Part shown: positions 54,581 to 63,372 of the stretch, one piece after another | How positions within the stretch are numbered: position 1 is the first letter of the stretch | Layout: each line of letters opens with the position of its first letter | Assembly: GCF_001439635.1 (NCBI RefSeq) | Contig: NZ_LMBZ01000015.1 | Span: forward strand, 73,115 to 137,114 | From: Solibacillus cecembensis | Lineage (GTDB): Bacteria; Bacillota; Bacilli; Bacillales_A; Planococcaceae | Length of the DNA stretch: 64,000 bases | Direction of reading: 5' to 3' | Notes under the pieces: model-generated | Seen by the model: only the letters and a program-made list of their open reading frames with translations | Databases searched by the model: none | Told to the model about the DNA's origin: nothing | Program-made: the position numbers and the translations under genes

Positions 54581-55551
54581 ACTTCATCCACTCCTTCATT
54601 ATTATATAAATGGCACGCAACAAAATGGGCTGATCTAACTTCTTTCCATTCCGGGATTTCTTGACTACATATGTCCATTGCATGTGGACATCTCGTTCTA
54701 AAGCGGCACCCACTTGGTGGATTAACTGGACTTGGTGGATCTCCGAGAAGTACAATGCGTTCTTTTCTTGATGCGCTCGGGTCAGCTACTGGGATTGCTG
54801 ATAATAGGGCTTGTGTGTATGGATGCAATGCTTCCGAAAATAAATCATCACTGCTCGCTAACTCCATCATATTCCCTAAATACATAACCCCTATCCGGTC
54901 GCTTATATGTTTCACCATACCTAGATCATGGGCGATAAATAAATACGTTAACCCTTCAGATTCCTTCAGATCTTCCAATAAGTTAATAACCTGCGCTTGT
55001 ATAGAAACATCCAATGCTGATATCGGCTCATCTGCAACAATAAATTTAGGATTGACGGCCAATGCTCGGGCAATCCCTATACGCTGCCGTTGTCCCCCAC
55101 TAAATTCATGTGGATATCGTTTCGCATGTTCTGCTCTAAGCCCTACTTTTTCTAATAACTCATAAATTCGAGCCTGTCGTTCTTTTCCTTTAACAAGCTT
55201 ATGCGCATCAATTCCTTCAGCAATAATATCGCCAACTAACATTCTTGGGTTAAGTGAGCTTTGGGGATCTTGGAATACTATTTGCATTTCACGATTTACG
55301 ATTACTTTTTTCTTCCCTTTCATATCTGAAAGGTTTTCATCATTGTAAAAGATATTGCCATCCGTTTTTTCATGTAAACCCGCAACAGTGAGTCCAAGTG
55401 TTGATTTTCCACTTCCACTCTCTCCAACAAGTCCAAAGGTTTCTCCTCTATAAATATCAAATGAGATATCATCTACAGATTTAATAACTCGGTCTTGTCC
55501 TATATGAAAGTACTTCTTTAAGTTTTCGATTCGAAGGAGTTTATCACTCAA
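54577..55551 (-). CDS. oppF: Oligopeptide ABC transporter ATPase
   Basis: The 324-residue ATPase shows Walker A GESGSGKST, Q loop QDPQSSLNPRM, signature SGGQRQRIGIARAL, Walker B FIVADEPISALD and the oligopeptide-family C-terminus with a Cys cluster (CRFRTRCPHAMDIC), which binds an iron-sulfur cluster in related proteins. It pairs with OppD to power import. The start overlaps oppD by 4 bp. Confidence 0.95.
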   Translation of the reverse strand: MSDKLLRIENLKKYFHIGQDRVIKSVDDISFDIYRGETFGLVGESGSGKSTLGLTVAGLHEKTDGNIFYNDENLSDMKGKKKVIVNREMQIVFQDPQSSLNPRMLVGDIIAEGIDAHKLVKGKERQARIYELLEKVGLRAEHAKRYPHEFSGGQRQRIGIARALAVNPKFIVADEPISALDVSIQAQVINLLEDLKESEGLTYLFIAHDLGMVKHISDRIGVMYLGNMMELASSDDLFSEALHPYTQALLSAIPVADPSASRKERIVLLGDPPSPVNPPSGCRFRTRCPHAMDICSQEIPEWKEVRSAHFVACHLYNNEGVDEV

Positions 55552-56570
55552 GAACTCTTCCTCCCTTGTTGAATGACTTCTTCTGGAGCAGGCGAACGTG
55601 GATCATTCAGCCAACATCTCGCAGAATGCCCTTCACTGATTTCCATTTCAGGTGGCATCTGGTCCATACAAATTTCCATCGCAAATTTACATCTTGGAGC
55701 GAATGGACAACCTTTTGGTGGAGAAAATAAATCTGGCGGAGTTCCTTCTATTGGAATCAGTCGCTTCTTTTCACTCGTTGCAGTAATATCCGGAATGGAT
55801 TCAAGTAATCCCCATGTATATGGGTGTTTCGGATTATTAAAAATATCTTCCACAGAACTTATTTCTACAATCATTCCAGCGTACATTACAATGACACGTT
55901 CAGCCGTTTCCGCTACTACACCTAAATCATGCGTGATTAATATGATTGCTGTGTTTATTTTTTCTTTTAAATCCTTCATGAGTTCAAGAACTTGTGCTTG
56001 AATCGTTACATCTAATGCTGTTGTTGGTTCATCTGCAATAAGTAGTTCTGGACTACATGCAAGAGCAATTGAAATCATTGCTCTTTGTCTCATTCCACCA
56101 CTAAATTCATGTGGATATTGTTCGTATCTTTCTTCTGGATTCGGAATACCAACGAGTCGTATCATTTCAATCGCTTTTTCTTTTGCTTCTGCCTTGCTTA
56201 AATTATTATGGACAATCAACGCTTCGGCAATTTGCTTGCCAATTTTCATCGTTGGATTGAGTGATGTCATCGGATCTTGAAACACCATACTTATTTTGGA
56301 ACCGTTTACTTTCCTCATTTGTTTTTTCGACAAAGTCAAAAGGTCTTGTCCTTGGAAATAAATGTTTCCTGCATTAATAATTGCAGGTGGTTTTGGAATT
56401 AGTCCCATAATCGTTTGAACCGTTACACTTTTACCACTACCACTTTCACCTACAATAGCAACGATTTCCCCTTTGTTTACATGGAAAGAAACATCCCGAA
56501 CAGCTTTAACTTCTCCACCATAAGTTTTGAAATTCACTCCCAAGTTTCTCACTTCTAATAAATGAGTCAC
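55548..56570 (-). CDS. oppD: Oligopeptide ABC transporter ATPase
   Basis: The 340-residue ATPase has Walker A GESGSGKSV, Q loop QDPMTSLNPTM, signature SGGMRQRAMISIAL, Walker B LLIADEPTTALD, and a C-terminal Cys motif CPFAPRCKFAMEIC. It begins with GTG behind GGTAGGTG. Together with OppF it forms the nucleotide-binding pair of a Dpp/Opp-type importer. Confidence 0.95.
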   Translation of the reverse strand: MTHLLEVRNLGVNFKTYGGEVKAVRDVSFHVNKGEIVAIVGESGSGKSVTVQTIMGLIPKPPAIINAGNIYFQGQDLLTLSKKQMRKVNGSKISMVFQDPMTSLNPTMKIGKQIAEALIVHNNLSKAEAKEKAIEMIRLVGIPNPEERYEQYPHEFSGGMRQRAMISIALACSPELLIADEPTTALDVTIQAQVLELMKDLKEKINTAIILITHDLGVVAETAERVIVMYAGMIVEISSVEDIFNNPKHPYTWGLLESIPDITATSEKKRLIPIEGTPPDLFSPPKGCPFAPRCKFAMEICMDQMPPEMEISEGHSARCWLNDPRSPAPEEVIQQGRKSS

Positions 56571-56623
56571 ATAATCACCTACCAGTTTATTATATTTGCA
56601 ATCCTTACTTTATTTATCGAACA

Positions 56624-57568
56624 TTATTTACGCACACGTGGATCGAGAGCATCTTGCAATCCGTCACCAAACGCATTGAATGCAAACATTGTAAGAGCAA
56701 TCATTACGCCTGGGAAAAATAAGCGCCACCATTGCCCGCTTAGAATAACGCCCAACGAATCATTCGCCATCGTTCCCCAACTCGCGAGGGGTGCCTGCAC
56801 GCCTAGACCAATAAAGCTTAGGAATGATTCCGCAAATATCGCCGATGGAATCGTAAATGTTAGGTTAACGATAATAATCCCCATCGTATTCGGCAGTAAA
56901 TGACGGACAATTATTTTTGATGTACTCGTTCCCAACTTTTCTGCAGCTTTTATATATTCTTGTGATTTCAGTTGTAAAACTTGTCCACGAACGATACGTG
57001 CCATTCCGACCCAACCTGTTACGGACAGAGCAATAATAATCGACTTAATTCCCGGTTCCATAACGACCATTAATAATATAACAAGCAGTAGATAAGGAAT
57101 GCCGTATAGAATTTCCACTAATCTCATGAGTAGTCCGTCAATCCGGTCCCCTTTTTTACCTCTACCAGCCATATATCCAGATACTCCGCCTACGACTAAA
57201 CCAAGTACTAAGTCAATAAGCGCCGCCACAATACCAATTGTTAAGGATACCCTTGCCCCTAACCAAGTACGTACCCATACATCTCTTCCTAAGTCATCTG
57301 TTCCAAACCAATGTTGAGCTGATGGCTTTATATTCGTATTGTTTAAATCTTGCTCTGATCCTGAGTAAGGAGCCAACATTGGTCCAACAACTGCTAAAGT
57401 TATGATAAGTATTAATAGTGTTAAACCTGTTAACGCTAATTTGTTCTTTAATATATTTAGAATAGTTTCCTTCCAAACACCTAAACTCGGTCGTAATGCT
57501 ACCTCTTTATCATATTGACTACGATCCACCGGGATGAATAAGTCTTGCTCTGCTTGTTTATTCATCAT
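56624..57568 (-). CDS. oppC: Oligopeptide ABC transporter permease
   Basis: The 314-residue permease has about six membrane segments and the OppC/DppC features: HWFGTDDLGRDVW near residue 85, a permease EAA-type loop EYIKAAEKLGTSTSKIIVRH, and a C-terminal FNAFGDGLQDALDPR. An N-terminal extension of about 30 residues is normal for OppC. GGGAGGGTG precedes ATGATG. It follows oppB by 1 bp. Confidence 0.95.
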   Translation of the reverse strand: MMNKQAEQDLFIPVDRSQYDKEVALRPSLGVWKETILNILKNKLALTGLTLLILIITLAVVGPMLAPYSGSEQDLNNTNIKPSAQHWFGTDDLGRDVWVRTWLGARVSLTIGIVAALIDLVLGLVVGGVSGYMAGRGKKGDRIDGLLMRLVEILYGIPYLLLVILLMVVMEPGIKSIIIALSVTGWVGMARIVRGQVLQLKSQEYIKAAEKLGTSTSKIIVRHLLPNTMGIIIVNLTFTIPSAIFAESFLSFIGLGVQAPLASWGTMANDSLGVILSGQWWRLFFPGVMIALTMFAFNAFGDGLQDALDPRVRK

Positions 57569-57569
57569 G

Positions 57570-58496
57570 TCACCCTCCCTTGCTCGTCAACTTAATTCTT
57601 GGGTCAATAAAACGATAGGACATATCTATTAAGAACAAAGTGACAACCAAGATTAAACTGTAAAATACTGTTGTTCCCATAATAACTGGGTAATCCCTAT
57701 TGAAAATACTATCTACAAAGTAACGACCCATCCCTGGAATTGCAAAGATTTTTTCAATAACAAAGGTTCCAGTTATCAATGAAACAAATAGTGGTCCAAT
57801 AAATGTAATAATTGGTAGAATCGCGTTTCGAATACCATGTTGAACAACGAGTCTATATGTAGATAGCCCTTTGGCCTCCGCTGTTTTCATATAGTTTTGA
57901 TTCATCACATCCAACATACTAGAGCGCATATAACGTGCCACAACAGCAAGAGGAGTTGTTGATAGCGCAAGTGCTGGCAGAATCGTATGTTGCCAAGTTC
58001 CCCATGACGCGACCGGCAATATTCGCCAATCGACCGCAAAGTACTTAATAAGAAGTGGTGCTAATATAAAGTTAGGTATTGAAATACCAATAATCGCAAT
58101 AACCATTGAAATGTGATCAATCGCTTTATTATGATTAAGAGCAGCAATTACTCCCAATATCACTCCGAAGAATATTGCAATCGCCATCGACAAGAGACCT
58201 AGTATTGCCGATGCAGGTAGACCATCACCGATAATTTGATTCACTGAGCGAGTATTCGAAACAATCGAAGTTCCCAAATCAAACGTAACTAAATCCTTCA
58301 TATACAAAAAATATTGAACTGGTACTGGCTTATCTAAATTATAAGCAGCTCTTAGATTTTCCAGGACTTCCTCCGGAAACACGTCTGCATCTGTAGCAAA
58401 AGGATCTCCAGGAATAAATTTCATGACTATAAAAGTTAGCGTTGCAATAATCCAAACGGTTAAAAACATTGCCAAAAAGCGTTTAACAAAATACAA
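57570..58496 (-). CDS. oppB: Oligopeptide ABC transporter permease
   Basis: A 308-residue permease with six membrane segments and the OppB/DppB features: FVKRFLAMFLTVWIIATLTF at the start, FIPGDPF, the EAA loop YMKTAEAKGLSTYRLVVQH and the C-terminal DMSYRFIDPRIK. TTG 58496 is chosen because GAGGGTG lies about 7 nt upstream and the family starts there; the extra 20 codons of the longer frame look unrelated. It is the first gene of the importer. A cre-like TGAAGCGCTTACA (58597-58609, one base short of consensus) lies upstream. Confidence 0.93.
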   Translation of the reverse strand: MYFVKRFLAMFLTVWIIATLTFIVMKFIPGDPFATDADVFPEEVLENLRAAYNLDKPVPVQYFLYMKDLVTFDLGTSIVSNTRSVNQIIGDGLPASAILGLLSMAIAIFFGVILGVIAALNHNKAIDHISMVIAIIGISIPNFILAPLLIKYFAVDWRILPVASWGTWQHTILPALALSTTPLAVVARYMRSSMLDVMNQNYMKTAEAKGLSTYRLVVQHGIRNAILPIITFIGPLFVSLITGTFVIEKIFAIPGMGRYFVDSIFNRDYPVIMGTTVFYSLILVVTLFLIDMSYRFIDPRIKLTSKGG

Positions 58497-58556
58497 GTGA
58501 CAGCACCCTCTTTCTAAATTGATTACTAGATTATTCAATTTTTCTAATGAACTCAC

Positions 58557-59198
58557 TAGTTAAGTTTTCATGTAATTCTCACACCCCTGTAGAGATTGAA
58601 GCGCTTACAGTGACTGATAGAATCCTTCCCAAATTTCCCCTTTCCATATCGAGCATTTTACAATCACATACTACTAATTGATTTTAAGCTGACATTCATT
58701 ATTTAAGGCTATTAACCTTTAACCTTCCGTTAATTGATAATATTAGCACAATTAAAAAACAATGTCTTCTGTTTTTTCGGAAAATTATCAAAATAACCAA
58801 TATTATAATATGTACCTTTAAAACTATTTAAGAATAAGATTAACTAATGATTCCACTTTCGCATCCAATATAACAGGGTAATCAGTTGCCCGTACCACCT
58901 TTTCGACTTATTTAATAGATTCATTGTCAATTTAATAAGCAAAAAAGACACCTCTTTTTTGTTATAGTGAGATTAACGAAAAATCACTACCACACCGAAG
59001 AGATGCCTACAAATAATAGACAAAAACTATGAAAATAATCACCCGCCAAAAACAACACTTGTGGCTTAATGGAGTCTCCCCAAACTTGCATTTGGGTACG
59101 TTATTAACGTTTATTTTGTATACTTTATAAATCTTTAATTAACTAAAGTAATCTGGAATTTAATAAAAATAAAAACTCTTATTAAACAATCGCGCCCG
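58557..59198. other. Gene-free upstream region of the opp operon
   Basis: The first 60 bp must hold the opp promoter, and a cre-like sequence at 58597-58609 would suit catabolite control. Further on, GTGAGATTAACGAAAAATCAC with a TAGTGA/TCACTA pairing (about 58964-58986) and a following ATG frame of nine codons (59002) look like the end of an insertion sequence or similar relic. No gene is supported. Confidence 0.4.
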
Positions 59199-59399
59199 CT
59201 AGCTGAATAAGCGATTTATATAATCTCCATTAAAAAATAAAACTAAATCACCTATTGTACCAATGCAAAAGAAAATAAAATAATAACTTGCAATTGTTAT
59301 TTCCTTGTTAAATAGCTCTTTAAATGCCTGAATAAACAACCTATCAAACTTAAACCAACTCAATATCCAACCGCTTAAAAGGAAAACCATAATCATCAT
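59199..59399 (-). CDS. Small two-helix membrane protein of unknown function
   Basis: The 66-residue protein (MMIMVFLLSGWILSW start) has two hydrophobic segments (residues 1-16 and 37-55), with a polar, basic stretch between. ATG 59399 is supported by GGGGGAAGGA about 6 nt upstream; the longer frame to 59450 is not. No family is recognised. It is a single small gene in a gene-poor region. Confidence 0.5.
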   Translation of the reverse strand: MMIMVFLLSGWILSWFKFDRLFIQAFKELFNKEITIASYYFIFFCIGTIGDLVLFFNGDYINRLFS

Positions 59400-59559
59400 T
59401 TTTTCCTTCCCCCTTCTTATACTAATTTCATCACTAACAAATGCACCCAAAGCATCGTTGAGTAACTATTCCTTCCTTTATTGGTGGGCAGAAAAGTTAG
59501 AGAAATTTCCGCCGAAAAATTAATTTTCTGAAACAGCTGCCACTAATTATTGAAATCTG

Positions 59560-60000
59560 TAACCACCCCTTCCCTTAAAACCTCATTGAGGTTAATTAGA
59601 TGATACCCGTTACACCTAATCAAATTTCACTGCGTTTGAGAGTTCTCTAATCCGATGGTACTATTGACTTTATATGCATATCGGTATTTATTGTAAGTCG
59701 TATTTTCAAACTACTACGCGTACAAATAATTGGGTAGACGATCCCCGCAATTAGGCCATCTCCTCTCCATACCCTCCAAGGACATTTATCAAGAAAGATT
59801 CCTGTTGCATCCGCCCGTTTGGTTCGTTTCTTTTTCATCTGTTTCAATTTTCCAGGTACGGTACCTCTATATTAGTGAGTTATGCGAGTCAATTAAGCCT
59901 GGAGTTATCATCCCGCTAAGTCGCTTGCATAAATGATGGGTTGTGATAGCTTCAGCGAGTACCAGGTGCACTGTGACCTTATCTTACTTTTACCTTTCCA
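59560..60000. other. GC-richer island without a supported gene
   Basis: The bases around 59730-59990 are visibly richer in G and C than the rest of the window. They contain a palindrome GGTACGGTACC (about 59856-59866) and a hairpin AACCTC/GAGGTT (59579-59593). Short frames on both strands have neither ribosome binding sites nor recognisable products. It may be old foreign DNA or an uncharacterised RNA. Confidence 0.35.
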
Positions 60001-60106
60001 TATACTCCATACTCCCCTGCAATATGGCACTGTATAGACATGTGAGTCATCTCAGCATGTGCTATGTGTATGTATGTGAGAGACTGATGCAGTATCTTTA
60101 TGTATA

Positions 60107-60292
60107 TCATTTCATACGTGAACCTTGATTATATAAGTAAATCAATGAGATCCCCTTTTTTTCGGCTACTTGTTTAATAAGATTCAATTCGTAATACATG
60201 GCGTGAGAAAGAATTCCTTCTTCTATGTTTTTGATTATGTAATAATAAAACTCCACTAAAATTTCAAGTGGTAATGAATCATAAGTCTCCAA
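60107..60292 (-). CDS. Small protein of unknown function (Spo0E/Sda-like size)
   Basis: The protein of about 61 residues (METYDSLPLEILVEFYYYII start) is predicted to be two helices joined by a short turn, without membrane segments. TTG 60292 is chosen, with AAGGGG 8 nt upstream. The size and the ELNLIKQVAEKKGI segment recall the small Bacillus sporulation checkpoint proteins Spo0E and Sda, but the Spo0E motif SQELD is absent. I therefore do not assign it. Confidence 0.45.
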   Translation of the reverse strand: METYDSLPLEILVEFYYYIIKNIEEGILSHAMYYELNLIKQVAEKKGISLIYLYNQGSRMK

Positions 60293-60429
60293 TAACAACA
60301 CCCCTTTTCGTTTGAATATACTGAATATTAAACCATTAAAAACCCACTTTATCCATTGGTAAACCTTACCTATGTAATATCTAAAAAATTGCCTTACAAT
60401 AACTTAATGCAAAGTGCTGTAGCTTATCA

Positions 60430-60672
60430 CTAAAAATAATCTTTCAACTTATCTGCTATATCAGTTAATTCTGTATGTAAATACTTTGTAGTCACCGACA
60501 AATCATTATGTCCTAATGCCTTTGAGTCCAACAGTAAGTCATTTGATATTACAGATAACGCTTTTTTATTTGTTAAATCATTTCGTTTTTCTTCATGCTT
60601 TCTAACTTGAAATAGCGGTTGTTCAATTTGAATATCGAATATCCCTTTCTTTTTAGACAAAGAAAAAAGCAC
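60430..60672 (-). pseudogene. C-terminal remnant of a tyrosine recombinase
   Basis: The last part reads ALGHNDLSVTTKYLHTEL, which is the conserved LGH-x-x-x-x-TT-x-x-Y-x-H box with the nucleophilic Tyr, and ends with DIADKLKDYF. The catalytic Arg and the H-x-x-R box are missing, and the segment in front is not recognisable. It is a relic of an integrase, separate from the intact one at 62218. Confidence 0.8.
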
Positions 60673-60775
60673 CTCCTCCTACAATTCATTAGTACAAAAA
60701 CTCGACTGACCGAGTACTGTAAAATTGAATCATAAGCGAAAGTGCTTATTTCTCTAAGTATAACGTTATAAAACT

Positions 60776-60825
60776 GTACGTCCCAGGAGTACTTCTAAGT
60801 ATTCACTGGGACGTTGGTATTACTG
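60776..60825. repeat. 50-bp hairpin element, copy 2
   Basis: GTACGTCCCA and TTGGTATTACTG bracket a core in which CGTCCCAG pairs with CTGGGACG and GAGTACTT with AAGTATTC. The end-to-end length equals that of copy 1 at 42357-42406. Confidence 0.55.
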
Positions 60826-61047
60826 GGTTTGTAGAGATTTTAGTGTATAATTTGTGTAAATGAATTAAATTTATAAATCAAACTGTCTATTTAACTATAA
60901 CTTAAAATTATTCTTCGATTTTCAATTTACTTTTATTGTTAATACATGAACATTACTTTGATTTGAAAAAAGTTGAACTTTATGGACTTTGCCGTACTCA
61001 TGTATCCCTATATTATATGTGTAGGAGACACCATAAAAAATAGAAAT

Positions 61048-61207
61048 AAATAGGGTTTACCTAAAATAATGTTACATTGGATGTTTATTATATTGAAATT
61101 GTCTTAGATGAAATTCAAACACTTGGAAATTTCATTCGTTTTATTATAACAACTAACAACTTAGAAGCAGGTCGCTAAAGAATATTTTAGCAACCTGCTT
61201 CTTTTTT
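61048..61207 (+). terminator. Strong terminator after a possible gene relic
   Basis: AGAAGCAGGT..GCTAAA pairs with TTTAGC..ACCTGCTTCT, followed by TTTTTT (61163-61207). In front of it a frame without start codon reads LDVYYIEIVLDEIQTLGNF and ends NNLEAGR (stop at 61177). It looks like the C-terminus of a lost gene whose terminator remains. The rest of 60826-61887 holds a second hairpin (AAATAGCGC/GCGCTATTT, 61675-61703) and no gene. Confidence 0.6.
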
Positions 61208-61887
61208 CATAAATATCGCTTAAAACCTTTAATAGTAAGCTCTACTGTAAGAGTTACTACTAATAGTCACTACATATCGGTATATTGTACCATGTTCGTT
61301 TCAATCATTGGTCACCATTAATAGTTTCCAAATTTAATTTCCCCAAATAATAACAATGATTTTTTCAATCCAATCCACATTACGAATTGATTTTATTAAT
61401 TTCAAAATCTTTTAAAGTTAAAGTAATTTTCAATTCATGTAATCCATTACTTATATTCTAATCCTGGAGTATCTACAAACGTAATAGCCAAACGTCTTGG
61501 ACACAAATATTCTGATAAAGTTACTTTTTCCGAGGAGTTAAAATACAGTTAATAATTTTAAATTATATATGGATTGTTAACTGTTTAAATTTCAAATGAT
61601 TAAATGAGGCATTGAAATCTTTAAATACCGACCAGCTGCCAAATAGCAAGTAAACCTAATTAAACTACTATAAAAATAGCGCTCCTAAATGGGTTTGCGC
61701 TATTTAATCTATAGGAGAGAACACAATTCTTGAGATTTTATAAAAAATAATAAAAAAAATTGCTTCCGGCTATTAAAATATTAAATCTTTGAAGCTATTA
61801 TGGTTTGAAATAGTTTGAGTTACATAATTGGATGATTAATTTATCAATAGTAACTTAAATATTAGAAAAAAAATTGGAGTGGAATAA

Positions 61888-62205
61888 ATGCAACAACTAT
61901 CAGTTAATTTAACAATTCATTTGCCTGAGGATACGGTATTAATTTCGAAAATCGAATATGAAGAATTAAACGACTCAAAGTTACATGGTATTTATTGGTC
62001 AATGGGCGATTTAGAAAAAAAAGTAGGGAAAAAGAGTGAATGGATTAAAGACAAGATACTTTATCCCCCTTACCATCGAAAAATACTAGATATTGCGAAC
62101 GGTGGTTTTGTTTACTATCCAAAAGTGAAAGGGCAAACATGGACATTTCATGCAAAAAAAATGGCAACTTTCTTAGACAATAATTTCAATCAAATCTTTA
62201 AATAA
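61888..62205 (+). CDS. DUF771 domain protein (phage/element-associated)
   Basis: The 105-residue protein matches DUF771: IYWSMGDLEKKVGKKSEWIK, then ILDIANGGFVYYPKVKGQTW and a final MATFLDNNFNQIF. DUF771 proteins occur in phages and integrative elements of Bacillota, often next to integrase genes, and may be DNA-binding or excisionase-like (inference). It ends 12 bp before the integrase start, so the two form one transcript. The start follows GGAGTGGAATAA. Confidence 0.85.
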   Translation: MQQLSVNLTIHLPEDTVLISKIEYEELNDSKLHGIYWSMGDLEKKVGKKSEWIKDKILYPPYHRKILDIANGGFVYYPKVKGQTWTFHAKKMATFLDNNFNQIFK

Positions 62206-62217
62206 GGAGAAATTAAC

Positions 62218-63372
62218 ATGGCCTATATTAAAAACAGAAAAAATAATAAAGGAAAAATTACATCATGGTACTTTTCTGTAAGTAATTATCCGTTTGGAAA
62301 CATTAGACAAGGTGGTTTTAAAACACAAGCAGAAGCGAAAGTTGCAGCCAAGCATGTAGAAGAAAATTTGGCAGCCGAAAAGAAAATTCGCAAGAAAATA
62401 CGTTCTAAATATGAACTCCTTCCATTCAATATAGAACTTGAAAACTGGATAATAAAGAAAAAGTCGAAATTAAATAAAAATACTATTGATGGTTATTTGA
62501 ATACGAATAATAAAGTAAAACAGTTCTTTGGTGATGAATTACTTATTAATGTTACTCATGATATGTATCAAGAGTTTATGGATGCACAGCAACATAATAC
62601 AAAAAGTACAAACGAAAAATTAAATAAACAAATCCGCGCTTTTGTTAAACATGCTTTTGAACATTATAAAATCCAATCTAATTTCACAAATGATGTGAGC
62701 ATACAAGGTAGGAAACTAAAAAAAAGGAATCTATTTATCGTAGCAACTGAATATGAATCTCTACTAAGCTATTTGTATAATTGTAATCTATCAATTTTGG
62801 AAAGAATGATGATATTATTAGCCACTACAACCGGAATTCGTTACGGGGAGTTATGCGCGGTTTGCTGGAAGGATATAGATTTTGTACGTCAAAGCATTCA
62901 TATCTATCAACAATGGGACTACAAAAGTGGAAGCGGATTTACAGATTTAAAAAATCCAAATTTAAATCAAAAAGGCGACACAGACATTAAAGATCGAACA
63001 ATCCCATTATCTATCCAAGCAATTACATTATTAAAAGCATTTCAAATATCCGATAGCTACATTGAGAACGAACAGGGTCGCTTATTTTATAAAGCGAAAT
63101 GTAATGCACAAGTCATGAGTAATAATACATTTAATAATTCTTTAAATAGGGTCCTTACCTCTTTAAATATCGAAACAATTACGGCTCATGGACTACGTCA
63201 TAGCTTTGCAACATATCAAGTTCAAAAGAAAATCGATAAAACATACCTACAATATTTAATGGGTCATACAGATTACCGCACAACTGACAAGTATTATGTT
63301 CATTTACATGAGGAAATGTTTGAAGAAAATGCGGTTGAGATGAAAGAGGCTTTGGACGGACTGATGAAATAA
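62218..63372 (+). CDS. int: Tyrosine site-specific integrase
   Basis: The 384-residue recombinase has an N-terminal AP2-like arm-binding domain (about residues 1-60), a SAM-like core-binding domain (75-165) and the catalytic domain (170-375). Catalytic residues are visible: Arg in TTGIRYGEL, His and Arg in HGLRHSFATYQ, the second His in LMGHTDYRTT and nucleophile Tyr in DKYYVHLH. This is a Tn916/phage-type integrase. It follows DUF771 closely, with AAGGAG before its ATG. No other phage or conjugation gene is in view. Confidence 0.95.
   Translation: MAYIKNRKNNKGKITSWYFSVSNYPFGNIRQGGFKTQAEAKVAAKHVEENLAAEKKIRKKIRSKYELLPFNIELENWIIKKKSKLNKNTIDGYLNTNNKVKQFFGDELLINVTHDMYQEFMDAQQHNTKSTNEKLNKQIRAFVKHAFEHYKIQSNFTNDVSIQGRKLKKRNLFIVATEYESLLSYLYNCNLSILERMMILLATTTGIRYGELCAVCWKDIDFVRQSIHIYQQWDYKSGSGFTDLKNPNLNQKGDTDIKDRTIPLSIQAITLLKAFQISDSYIENEQGRLFYKAKCNAQVMSNNTFNNSLNRVLTSLNIETITAHGLRHSFATYQVQKKIDKTYLQYLMGHTDYRTTDKYYVHLHEEMFEENAVEMKEALDGLMK

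Noticed and set aside
58597..58609. cre-like site before oppB as a firm catabolite-control element
   Set aside because: It is one base shorter than the cre consensus, so I mention it only as a possibility.
58964..59100. Insertion-sequence end
   Set aside because: An imperfect inverted repeat and a nine-codon frame are present, but no transposase sequence or matching opposite end can be found.
59647..59847. 66-codon minus-strand frame in the GC-rich island
   Set aside because: Competing frames overlap on the other strand, there is no ribosome binding site, and the product is basic and featureless.
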